Shown: positions 1-6,711 of the stretch, piece after piece
Position numbering within the stretch: position 1 is the stretch's first letter
How the letters are laid out: every line of letters starts with the position of its first letter
Assembly: GCA_015257605.1 (NCBI GenBank)
Contig: JABZJV010000009.1
Coordinates: forward strand, 1-20,231
Direction: 5' to 3'
DNA from: Nanosynbacter sp.
Lineage (GTDB): Bacteria > Patescibacteriota > Saccharimonadia > Saccharimonadales > Saccharimonadaceae
DNA length: 20,231 bases
Made by a program: the position numbers and the translations under genes
Notes under the pieces: model-generated
What the model was told of the DNA's origin: nothing
The model's database searches: none
The model's input: the letters and a program-made list of their open reading frames with translations, nothing else

Positions 1-371
1 GCAGCTTGGTCGATTTCTGGCTCATATTCAGATTCATCATTCGTTGATTGTGCTGGTATGAGTCGATAATTATCGGCATACAGACTACCTTCCTGTGGTA
101 CACCTGCGCCGATCTCTGACTCAGTATGTTCAACACCGACTGGCGCTAACTTTTCCTGCGACATGCCTGTATTTGCAGCAACAAGCCTATCACGCTCATC
201 TACCGAATATTCTGACATGATTTTAGGTCCTCCATTCTCAGGAATAATCAATACCGGCGTAATTTTTCTTTTAATACGTTTCATTGCCTCCCATATCAAA
301 CTAACCATTGAGAGTCCTTTGGCGACTTTCTCGGCATCATTAGCTGGAGGACGTTCAGTATCTCTGCGCAT
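1..371 (-). CDS. Unrecognised protein, C-terminus beyond the window edge
   Basis: This minus-strand reading frame starts with ATG at 369-371 and stays open to the left edge (123 full codons), so the C-terminus is missing. It starts 5 nt after the stop of the gene ending at 377, which makes it the third gene of the operon whose promoter is at 2662-2690. The visible part begins MRRDTERPPANDAEKV. It has a basic stretch (MKRIKRKI) followed by a short hydrophobic strand (TPVLIIP), then turns acidic and polar with many Glu, Ser and Gln residues and looks poorly ordered. There is no signal peptide and no convincing membrane segment. No strong Shine-Dalgarno site precedes the ATG, so translational coupling to the upstream gene is likely. 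I do not recognise a family. The operon position is the only clue to its role. Confidence 0.6.
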   Translation of the reverse strand, partial: MRRDTERPPANDAEKVAKGLSMVSLIWEAMKRIKRKITPVLIIPENGGPKIMSEYSVDERDRLVAANTGMSQEKLAPVGVEHTESEIGAGVPQEGSLYADNYRLIPAQSTNDESEYEPEIDQA

Positions 372-376
372 AAAAT

Positions 377-811
377 TTATCTATCGTCAAAGTTTCTGGA
401 TTCTGCTCGCCGCAATACTAGCTTACGCCAAATCCGCCCCAACGTGTTGCACGTATCAAGGTTCGCGTCTTGCGTAGTAAGCTCCTGAGGGTCGTCTTCG
501 CTGGGGACAATTTTGTACACGCTACAGTCACCAATCCCACCGTTTGCGCTAGCCTGATATACGATACGATAAACGTCAGGTTCGTCTTCAGACGGATTAC
601 CATGTTTATCAAACCGGGAAAGGACAACATCTGTAGAAGCGTCACCAGGAGTCTCGCTACCGTCCGACGCAGTATAATATATCGCACTAGCTATAGCACT
701 CAGATAATTCCGTGCGGATTCCTCGTTGTTATCAACAACTTCTCCAGTTTCTCGCACAAGTTTAATCAGTTCTCTTTTACTGCCATTATCGCCCATTTCT
801 TTATTTACCAT
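377..811 (-). CDS. Small acidic protein, unrecognised; second gene of the protease-like operon
   Basis: This 144-residue frame has its ATG at 809-811, overlapping the last codons and TAA (805-807) of the 610-residue gene by 7 nt. That overlap is the classic geometry for coupled translation. An alternative start is Met6 (MGDNGSK), preceded by an AAAGA stretch. The N-terminal half looks helical (KRELIKLVRETGEVV, then ARNYLSAIASAIYY). The middle is strand-like (DVYRIVYQAS, CSVYKIVPS), and the C-terminus is basic (RIWRKLVLRRAESR). There are two cysteines, near residues 95 and 120. There is no signal peptide or membrane helix. I know of no matching family. Its tight coupling to a putative protease suggests a partner, inhibitor or substrate, but this is inference only. 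Confidence 0.65.
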   Translation of the reverse strand: MVNKEMGDNGSKRELIKLVRETGEVVDNNEESARNYLSAIASAIYYTASDGSETPGDASTDVVLSRFDKHGNPSEDEPDVYRIVYQASANGGIGDCSVYKIVPSEDDPQELTTQDANLDTCNTLGRIWRKLVLRRAESRNFDDR

Positions 812-2637
812 CCATCCGTTTCTTCATTATATGCTTTTGTTAATCCATATCTAGTTAGTGCTGCTGTTGGTGATCTGCGGCCTTTATCATCCTCAGTCTC
901 AAAGCTGACAGCACCATCCTCATAAGTACAGCAACGAACTAGTCCGTCTAAACCGCTAAAAACTCGTTTGCCCGAAAACGCTATAGATAGCGCCGTTGCC
1001 GTACCTTGCCGCCTCTGTAAGTCTTCACTAATAGCAAGCTGCTCGACGTCTTCTCTTCGCTTAAATGGATGACATGATATCAGTATAATAGTGTCTGGGT
1101 CTAACGTTTGCATCAGCTTGCGCACGCCACCTTTATTATACCACTCATTGGGATCGGGTTTTATATGTTCTGTACACGACATATGAAATGCGTTTTCATC
1201 ACCATGTCCAAACAAGATAACGGTATCAAACGTATCATCATTGATACCAGCATTTTTTAGATCTTCTGTTATTCCAGACAACGCGTCTGTATGGTTTACC
1301 TCAACAGCCAATATATCGCCAGACGTTATACTACGAATACTACGAAAAAAATCGTTGTAATCCCCGCTGTCTCCCCTGATGATAGCCGTTGCTGGATTGC
1401 CAGATTCAGTACATCCAGTCTCTAATATATGCAGAGTACCCTCCAAGACTCTCGGGTTCCAGTCAGAAAAGTGTATTATACCAAGTCTCTCGTTCAACTT
1501 ATTAGCATTATCTTGCCCAATCTCACGGACAGTTTGAATATAATCATTACATACATTAATCTGTTCGTACGTACTCTTAGAAGACGAAGCAACGATCACA
1601 TCCGAAGTACCGACAAGCATCATCTCACGATTTAATTTTGGCAAGCGGCCCGCGAAATACTCTTGTATCAACCAACTCCGTTTGTAGACATTAGGACGCA
1701 TCTCACCGTTGTCGTCATACACCTCTGTCCTTTCTATACAATATCTAATTATCGCGCGATCAAGCTCCACTGCTTTTTCGCCTTCGCGTTCGTCAATCAT
1801 TCGGCGCAGCGGTTCTGGAAAATCCTCCCGCTCTCTAGCGTCTTGCGGCCAGCGCTCTGGCGGAAAACCATGATCTGCCAGCCAGCCTACATACAAATCA
1901 AGCCCCTTCCAGCCCCTTGAACTTGAAACGTCTTCAAGCATCTCGGCCACCCGGCCGCTAATTGCGCATTCAAACTCACTAGCCACTTCCTCAGGTAAGG
2001 CTAATTCGGCACTCAGTAGTCTAGCCACATCTTCTTCACGTTTGTCATAGTCAACGTCACCATCATTAAGAGAATGCATTGAGTCAATCTGCTCCTGCAT
2101 AGCATGACGCGCACTAGCTGTAAGTTTTGGCATGTGCTTATAATGTTTCCTGAAGAGCATCGTAACTATGTCTTGTACTAAAAGCGACAAAAATTCATCA
2201 TAATCTCCAGATTCCAGATCAAGCCTATTATCGTTCGCTGTCAGTTCTCGTATATTAGGCATCAACTCCTCTATTGATTCGTAATTGCCACTGGCAATGG
2301 CACTTGCAAAATCAGGATAGCTATTCGGTACAAAATTGTTACCAGAACCGCTAGTATCAATGCGAAAAGTCCAATTATTCTCAATCTTTTCAATTATCTG
2401 CAGAGTTTTCTCATCAAGTTTTTCCTCGCTAGCATCAGGATAATCAACGCCAGCTCTGTCGCTGCTGCTCGGCTGCATAGTTTCGGCGCCGCGATTAGTA
2501 CCGCGGTCAGCGCGTAAACCTTTAGTAACCAGCCTAGTCACAGCACTCCCGAATCTTCGCAGGGCACTTTCTTCTCTAGTAGTTTCAGGTCCCGGCGAGC
2601 GGAGCTTTTCGCCGTCGGTGGTAGTCGTTTCAGTCAT
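805..2637 (-). CDS. Putative clan-CD (caspase/gingipain/CHAT-like) cysteine peptidase-like protein, 610 aa
   Basis: The first 75 residues are polar and probably disordered (MTETTTTDGEKL...). Residues about 75-340 are mostly helical and acidic and match nothing I know. Residues about 340-570 look like an alpha/beta domain. It has a hydrophobic strand ending in a His-Gly pair (VILFGHGDE, H478) and, 44 residues later, a second hydrophobic strand ending in Ser-Cys (TIILISCHP, C522). After it comes a small-residue helix and strand (GTATALSIAFSGKRVFSGLDG). Strand-His-Gly then strand-Cys is the catalytic signature of clan CD peptidases (caspases, gingipain, clostripain, CHAT, the toxin CPD domain). 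Both codons were checked in the DNA (1204-1206 and 1072-1074). There is no signal peptide, so it is probably cytoplasmic. It is the first gene of an operon with an excellent promoter. Its family is unknown to me, and peptidase activity is inferred from the motif only. Confidence 0.7.
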   Translation of the reverse strand: MTETTTTDGEKLRSPGPETTREESALRRFGSAVTRLVTKGLRADRGTNRGAETMQPSSSDRAGVDYPDASEEKLDEKTLQIIEKIENNWTFRIDTSGSGNNFVPNSYPDFASAIASGNYESIEELMPNIRELTANDNRLDLESGDYDEFLSLLVQDIVTMLFRKHYKHMPKLTASARHAMQEQIDSMHSLNDGDVDYDKREEDVARLLSAELALPEEVASEFECAISGRVAEMLEDVSSSRGWKGLDLYVGWLADHGFPPERWPQDAREREDFPEPLRRMIDEREGEKAVELDRAIIRYCIERTEVYDDNGEMRPNVYKRSWLIQEYFAGRLPKLNREMMLVGTSDVIVASSSKSTYEQINVCNDYIQTVREIGQDNANKLNERLGIIHFSDWNPRVLEGTLHILETGCTESGNPATAIIRGDSGDYNDFFRSIRSITSGDILAVEVNHTDALSGITEDLKNAGINDDTFDTVILFGHGDENAFHMSCTEHIKPDPNEWYNKGGVRKLMQTLDPDTIILISCHPFKRREDVEQLAISEDLQRRQGTATALSIAFSGKRVFSGLDGLVRCCTYEDGAVSFETEDDKGRRSPTAALTRYGLTKAYNEETDGW

Positions 2638-2661
2638 GTTTATTTATCTTATTCCTCTTTT

Positions 2662-2690
2662 ATCATAGCACAATATAGTAAAAATGTCAA
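2662..2690 (-). promoter_or_regulatory. Strong sigma70-type promoter of the protease-like operon
   Basis: On the minus strand the -35 is TTGACA (2685-2690), the spacer is 17 nt, and the -10 is TATGAT (2662-2667). TGC directly before the -10 gives an extended -10. Transcription should start near 2655. The leader to the ATG at 2637 is short. It contains AGAGGA, but that lies about 15 nt from the ATG, which is far for a Shine-Dalgarno site. Confidence 0.85.
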
Positions 2691-2719
2691 CAAAAGCAAC
2701 CTTCCGCCTTGCGCGACCA

Positions 2720-2755
2720 AATCAAAACGCTCGCTTTTAAGCGGGCGTTTTGATT
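2720..2755. terminator. Bidirectional intrinsic terminator
   Basis: The two arms are 17 nt each and pair with a single mismatch or wobble around a 2-nt loop. Both strands read out of the GC-rich core into TTTTGATTT. It lies 22 nt after the stop of the EF-hand-like gene (2778) on the minus strand and upstream of the protease-like operon promoter, so it should separate the two transcription units. Confidence 0.85.
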
Positions 2756-2777
2756 TGCCGGTTAACCTATATTTTTA

Positions 2778-3371
2778 TTATTTTGTTTTATCCCAACCAC
2801 GTTTTACATAATCAACCACTTTGTCTACTTCTTCCACTGCGTGTTCACCTGTAAAAACATTTCCTATTTCACCGCTATCTTCGTATCCCTTTGCACCAGA
2901 TTTTGGTTTTACTCTAAAGCTCCATTTATCATCGCCGCCAGTAAGAGCATTATGCTTTAACGTTTCAGGCGTCAGCTCGCCGTCTTCATTAGCGTCGTAA
3001 AGCGACGAAATCTCGCTGATGCTAACATCAACTCTTTTCATGAACTCATCAACCTCGTCTCTGGTTAATTTGCCGTCAGCTACTAGATTATTGTAATCTT
3101 GAGGGTTATTAGATTTAAACGTAAATTTTGTCTCTGATGTTTTTCCTTTATCATACACACTTCTGTTGACATTATTCTCTACATTGATTGCGACATATGT
3201 ACCTGGATTCTCAGTCTCACCAGTCATCGGATTTGGAATAGGTTCATTTATGTTATACGTAAAAAAAGTCCACAGAATTGTCTTGTCTATCGCTATAACT
3301 AGAATAGCTGCCGTCCCTGCTAGTATAGCGAGGATCTTCTCCTTCAAATTCACTAATTTTACCCGAAACAA
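2778..3371 (-). CDS. Membrane-anchored protein with paired EF-hand-like loops; start uncertain, possible frameshift
   Basis: The frame has 197 codons from a TTG at 3369-3371. A TAG lies four codons further upstream, so no longer start exists in this frame. Other possible starts are GTG (residue 7) and TTG (residue 9); the first ATG is residue 49, beyond the membrane helix. One hydrophobic helix (about residues 12-37) anchors the protein and the rest is polar. Two loops resemble a paired EF-hand. The first is degenerate (residues 95-106, with D99, G100, L102 and E106). The second is near-canonical at positions 1, 3, 5, 6 and 8 (D126, N128, D130, G131, L133) but has Thr at position 12. A calcium-binding surface protein is a fair guess. 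The frame upstream of the TTG (see 3253-3417) looks coding, so the real N-terminus may lie there, joined by a +1 shift or a sequence error. A terminator follows at 2720-2755. Confidence 0.65.
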   Translation of the reverse strand: MFRVKLVNLKEKILAILAGTAAILVIAIDKTILWTFFTYNINEPIPNPMTGETENPGTYVAINVENNVNRSVYDKGKTSETKFTFKSNNPQDYNNLVADGKLTRDEVDEFMKRVDVSISEISSLYDANEDGELTPETLKHNALTGGDDKWSFRVKPKSGAKGYEDSGEIGNVFTGEHAVEEVDKVVDYVKRGWDKTK

Positions 3372-3417
3372 CCTCGGCTGCTATACTTGTTGCTTCGCGC
3401 ATTTGCTCATCGCTCAT
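3253..3417 (-). other. Overlapping 54-codon frame, probable true N-terminus of the EF-hand-like gene
   Basis: This minus-strand frame starts with ATG at 3415-3417 and ends with TAA at 3253-3255. It begins MSDEQMREATSIAAEVVSGK, which looks like an ordinary protein start. The same frame is open further upstream to 3456 (reading GIWHEAHKPA before the Met). After about residue 24 (ISEF) it becomes Ser/Tyr-rich and loses protein character, exactly where the 2778-3371 frame becomes convincing (KEKILAILAG, the membrane helix). A single +1 shift near TTTGAAGG would join the two. A sequencing or assembly indel, a real mutation, programmed frameshifting and two separate overlapping genes are all possible. 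Confidence 0.35.
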
Positions 3418-3462
3418 CGCAGGCTTATGTGCTTCATGCCAAATACCAACGATTATCTAGCC

Positions 3463-3491
3463 ATTACAATCCTTGAATACCCTGCTAGCAA
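3463..3491 (-). promoter_or_regulatory. Probable promoter of the EF-hand-like gene
   Basis: On the minus strand a -35 of TTGCTA (3486-3491), a 17-nt spacer and a -10 of TGTAAT (3463-3468) predict a start near 3456. This is 39 nt before the ATG at 3417 and 85 nt before the TTG at 3371. It therefore fits either start, and no good Shine-Dalgarno site precedes either one. Confidence 0.5.
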
Positions 3492-3516
3492 AGTTTAATA
3501 CTTTCACCCTCTAGTT

Positions 3517-3546
3517 TTGTGGTCAAAATCGCAATTATGCTATGAT
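3517..3546 (+). promoter_or_regulatory. Extended -10 promoter of pheA, leaderless geometry
   Basis: TGC-TATGAT places the -10 at 3541-3546, with a weak -35 TTGTGG (3517-3522) and an 18-nt spacer. The expected start point, 6-7 nt after the -10, coincides with the ATG at 3553. The mRNA would then have no leader. The promoter also overlaps the only in-frame upstream start (TTG at 3517), ruling out that longer start. Confidence 0.7.
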
Positions 3547-3552
3547 ACTAGA

Positions 3553-4359
3553 ATGCATATTGCTATTCAAGGCCAAGCTGGCTCGTTTCACAACCAAGCC
3601 GCCCGCCAATGGTACGGAGCTAGTGCCAAACTCATCCCCTGTACAACGTTTAGCGAAGTTTTCGCCGCCTACGACGACGGTAGCGCCGACGCAATCGTTA
3701 CAGCGGTCGAAAACACCCTATTTGGCAGCATTAACGAAGTTTACCGTTATATCGAGGAATGCAGTGCGCCGATCGTCGGCGAAATCAAGCTGCCTGTCGA
3801 GCAAATGCTAATCGGTCTACCAGACGCCAAAATCAGCGATATTACTGAGGTTTATTCTCACCCGGTAGCTCTTTCTCAATGCCGCTATTTCTTGCAGGAA
3901 CACCTACCGCAGGCAACACCTATTGAATTTTTTGATACCGCTGGCGCCGTCGAATTTATCAAGCAAAACGGCTCCCAGCACTGCGCCGCTATCGCCAGCC
4001 AAACTGCTGCTGAATTATATAATTTGCCAATACTACAGCGTTCCATCCACGACAATCCCGATAATATCACCCGCTTTTTGGTAATTGAACCGTCTAATGC
4101 GCCTGCTGACGCTAATCGTGCTTCTCTGGTCATCACCACCGACCATCAGCCTGGCGCCCTCGTCGAGGTATTACAGATATTCGCCAAGCGCCGTATCAAT
4201 CTCGCCAAATTACAATCGCAGCCAATCGTCGGTCAGCCTTGGAAATATAAGTTTTTTATTGTCGTCGACTGCGCTGGACAACCGCTTTATCAGGCTATCC
4301 GCGACATTGAGCGCAGTAATCACGAGGTTACTGTCCTCGGCGAATATGTTGGCGCCTAG
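3553..4359 (+). CDS. pheA: Prephenate dehydratase
   Basis: This 268-residue protein should turn prephenate into phenylpyruvate, the step committed to phenylalanine. The catalytic domain fills residues 1-180 with family motifs: VENTLFGSI (52-60), SHPVALSQC (102-110), DTAGA (128-132) and NITRF (171-175), which holds the key Thr. A C-terminal ACT domain (about 188-268) carries the GAL motif (201-203). The second Phe-binding motif, usually ESRP, is QSQP here (221-224), so feedback inhibition may be altered. The ATG at 3553 is chosen because the protein begins in register with family members (MHIAIQGQAGSFH) and because the promoter overlaps the longer TTG start. No other aromatic pathway gene is nearby. 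It converges on ftsK with 5 bp between the stops and no visible terminator. Confidence 0.93.
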   Translation: MHIAIQGQAGSFHNQAARQWYGASAKLIPCTTFSEVFAAYDDGSADAIVTAVENTLFGSINEVYRYIEECSAPIVGEIKLPVEQMLIGLPDAKISDITEVYSHPVALSQCRYFLQEHLPQATPIEFFDTAGAVEFIKQNGSQHCAAIASQTAAELYNLPILQRSIHDNPDNITRFLVIEPSNAPADANRASLVITTDHQPGALVEVLQIFAKRRINLAKLQSQPIVGQPWKYKFFIVVDCAGQPLYQAIRDIERSNHEVTVLGEYVGA

Positions 4360-4364
4360 TAATC

Positions 4365-6623
4365 CTAGAAATCACCGCCAGCGCTAATCTCATCCACACT
4401 AGATATCAATACCTCGCGTGGCCGCGAACCATCCGCTGGCCCGATAATACCTTGCTCTTCCATTTCTTCAATAATCCGCGCTGCTCGCGAGTACCCAATT
4501 CGTAGCTTGCGCTGCAATAGCGACGTCGAGGCTTTGCGCATCTCAACGACGACTCGCACTGCGTCTTTGAACATATCATCGCTACCATTACTACCGAAAT
4601 CCATCACCACGCCGCCTTTACCGTTCAATTGCACTGGCTGGCTAACGATTTCATCATTGTACTGCGGCGGCGCCTGCATCCGCAGCTGATCAGTAATTTT
4701 GTTCACCTCGCTGTCCATCACCCAAGCGCCCTGAATACGCTTCGGCTTCGGCATACTAGCAGTTTTGATCAGCATGTCTCCTTGGCCCAGCAATTTCTCG
4801 GCGCCAGCCTGGTCGAGAATTGTCTGGCTATCGGTCTGGCTGGCCACTGTAAAGGCAATTCGCGCCGGCACATTTGCCTTGATGAGACCGGTAATCACAT
4901 CAACGCTCGGACGCTGCGTCGCTAGCACCAGATGAATACCAACCGCTCGCGCCTTCTGCGCCAAACGAACAATTAAGCCCTCGACATCGCGCTTAGCTAC
5001 CATCATCAGATCAGCCATCTCGTCAATCACAATCACAATATACGGCATGGTACCCTCATCGACTTGCTGTACATTGCCCTTTTCATCAGCAACGCCGATT
5101 TTCTTGCCTTTTGCTTTAGCGCGCTCATTATATGTTTTGATATCGCGTACTCGTTCCTCGGCCAGCAAGCTATAGCGACGTTCCATTTCGTTAACCGCCC
5201 ATTTCAGCGCGCTCATTGTCTTTTCTGGCTCAACAATCACTGGCGTCAACAGGTGTGGAATATCCTGATACGGCGCCATCTCGACCTGCTTCGGGTCGAC
5301 AAGAATCAGCTTCATGTCGCTCGGCGCGTTACGATACAGCAAACTGCTTAGCAGCGTATTAATCATTACCGATTTACCTGATCCAGTTTGACCAGCCACC
5401 AGCAAGTGCGGCATTTTGTTAAGCTCGCCGACAAACGGCAGTCCTGAAATGTCTTTACCAATCGCAAAACTCAGCGGCTCTTTGCGGCGGCGCCATTCAG
5501 CGCTTTCTAAAATTGAACGGATACGCACGTCGGCCGCTTTCTTGTTTGGCACTTCGATACCGACAGCTTTTTTACCTGGAATCGGCGCCTCCATGCGCAA
5601 GCTCGACGCTGCCAGATTCAGCGCAATATTGGTTTCTAGCGCTGTAATTTTACTCAGCTTGATGCCCGCCGGCGGACGCAGCGTATACTGAGTCACTTTC
5701 GGGCCGATATTAGCACCTTCCATATCGACATTAATGTTAAATTCACGCAAAGTATCTTGAATAATGCGCGCATTCTGCTTGATATCGCCCGCATCAGCCG
5801 GCGCTTCCTTCTTCTCTAGCAAATCAAGGCTCGGAAATTGCCAGTTCGGGTCGCTAACCGCCAACATCGCCATTTTGTCGTCGCGGTCTGCTTCGGACTT
5901 TTTAGCCTGCGACTTAGCTTTAAGCTTAGCACTTTGCTTGCTATCATCTTGCGACACTGTCGGCACGCCTTCATTAAGCTTGAAATCATCCATCTTGCCG
6001 TGATCATCTTCGGCAGCTTTGCGCATAACCTGGACATTAGCTTCGTTATCTGCCTTTTCGTTGCTAGCTACTGCTGTCTTGAACATCCCTGCGATATCGC
6101 TAAACCGCATTTGCAACACAAACAAGAGCGTAATCGCAATCAGCAAAATATAAATAAAAACACCGACTGGTATATTGACCAGTGACAAGACGACCGAATT
6201 CAAACCATCGCCAACAACACCGCCAGTCGACGGCGCACCCTTTTCGCGAAACAGCCCGAATAAGCCGCTGAACCAAATAACTATCAAAATCGAGGCAAAT
6301 TTCATGACTGCTGGCAATCGGTTGTTTTCGGCGCCAAATATTCTAACAGCTACATATAAACCGACAACTGGCACTATATAAACCGCCCAGCCAATCGTTC
6401 GCTTAGACACTTCTAGCATTTGATTAAGTAATGGACCGCCCGCACCGAACCACGATACCACCAGCAATGCCGATAGCGCCATCAATAGCACCGCCGCAAC
6501 TTGCGGCCAAAACCCCGAGGGTACTTCATGCTGCGGCGCTGGCGCTTTCGCTGCTTTGCTAGCGCGCGCCGCACGGGTTGTTTTAGTCGATTTTCGAGTT
6601 CGCGTCGTCTTTTTCTTTACCAT
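4365..6623 (-). CDS. ftsK: DNA translocase FtsK
   Basis: This 752-residue protein is a septal DNA pump that clears chromosome DNA from the division site. The first 35 residues are Lys/Arg/Thr-rich. About four membrane helices follow (roughly 40-62, 77-97, 106-125 and 150-171). A charged Lys/Asp/Ser-rich linker (180-280) is shorter than in E. coli FtsK and closer to SpoIIIE/SftA-size proteins. The motor has Walker A GQTGSGKS (411-418), LILVDPKQVE (439-448), Walker B IVIVIDE (529-535) and LATQRPSVDVITG (567-579). The C-terminal winged-helix gamma domain (about 684-740) should read polar DNA signals. Start ATG is at 6621-6623, with a weak AGG as ribosome site. Its own promoter is at 6671-6699. 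RNase J lies just upstream on the same strand with no clear terminator, so read-through is possible. Confidence 0.96.
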   Translation of the reverse strand: MVKKKTTRTRKSTKTTRAARASKAAKAPAPQHEVPSGFWPQVAAVLLMALSALLVVSWFGAGGPLLNQMLEVSKRTIGWAVYIVPVVGLYVAVRIFGAENNRLPAVMKFASILIVIWFSGLFGLFREKGAPSTGGVVGDGLNSVVLSLVNIPVGVFIYILLIAITLLFVLQMRFSDIAGMFKTAVASNEKADNEANVQVMRKAAEDDHGKMDDFKLNEGVPTVSQDDSKQSAKLKAKSQAKKSEADRDDKMAMLAVSDPNWQFPSLDLLEKKEAPADAGDIKQNARIIQDTLREFNINVDMEGANIGPKVTQYTLRPPAGIKLSKITALETNIALNLAASSLRMEAPIPGKKAVGIEVPNKKAADVRIRSILESAEWRRRKEPLSFAIGKDISGLPFVGELNKMPHLLVAGQTGSGKSVMINTLLSSLLYRNAPSDMKLILVDPKQVEMAPYQDIPHLLTPVIVEPEKTMSALKWAVNEMERRYSLLAEERVRDIKTYNERAKAKGKKIGVADEKGNVQQVDEGTMPYIVIVIDEMADLMMVAKRDVEGLIVRLAQKARAVGIHLVLATQRPSVDVITGLIKANVPARIAFTVASQTDSQTILDQAGAEKLLGQGDMLIKTASMPKPKRIQGAWVMDSEVNKITDQLRMQAPPQYNDEIVSQPVQLNGKGGVVMDFGSNGSDDMFKDAVRVVVEMRKASTSLLQRKLRIGYSRAARIIEEMEEQGIIGPADGSRPREVLISSVDEISAGGDF

Positions 6624-6670
6624 AACCGTTACCTATTGTACTCTGTTTATATCTAAAAGGGTATACTACT

Positions 6671-6699
6671 ATTGTAGCATAAATTACTACAAAAAGCAA
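6671..6699 (-). promoter_or_regulatory. ftsK promoter with extended -10
   Basis: On the minus strand the -35 is TTGCTT (6694-6699), the spacer is 17 nt, and the -10 is TACAAT preceded by TGC (6671-6679). The leader to the ATG at 6623 would be about 41 nt. The same -35 hexamer and the TTTATGC end of the spacer recur in the promoter at 15594-15622. A 10-bp palindrome (6699-6708) touches the -35, but a regulatory role is unproven. Confidence 0.7.
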
Positions 6700-6711
6700 T
6701 AGCGCTATCTG

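Noticed and set aside
3517..3552. Longer pheA start at TTG 3517 (12 extra codons)
   Set aside because: These codons overlap the -35 and -10 of the gene's own promoter, and family members begin at the ATG at 3553.
6699..6708. 10-bp palindrome next to the ftsK -35
   Set aside because: Short perfect palindromes of this size occur by chance, and no regulator is tied to it.
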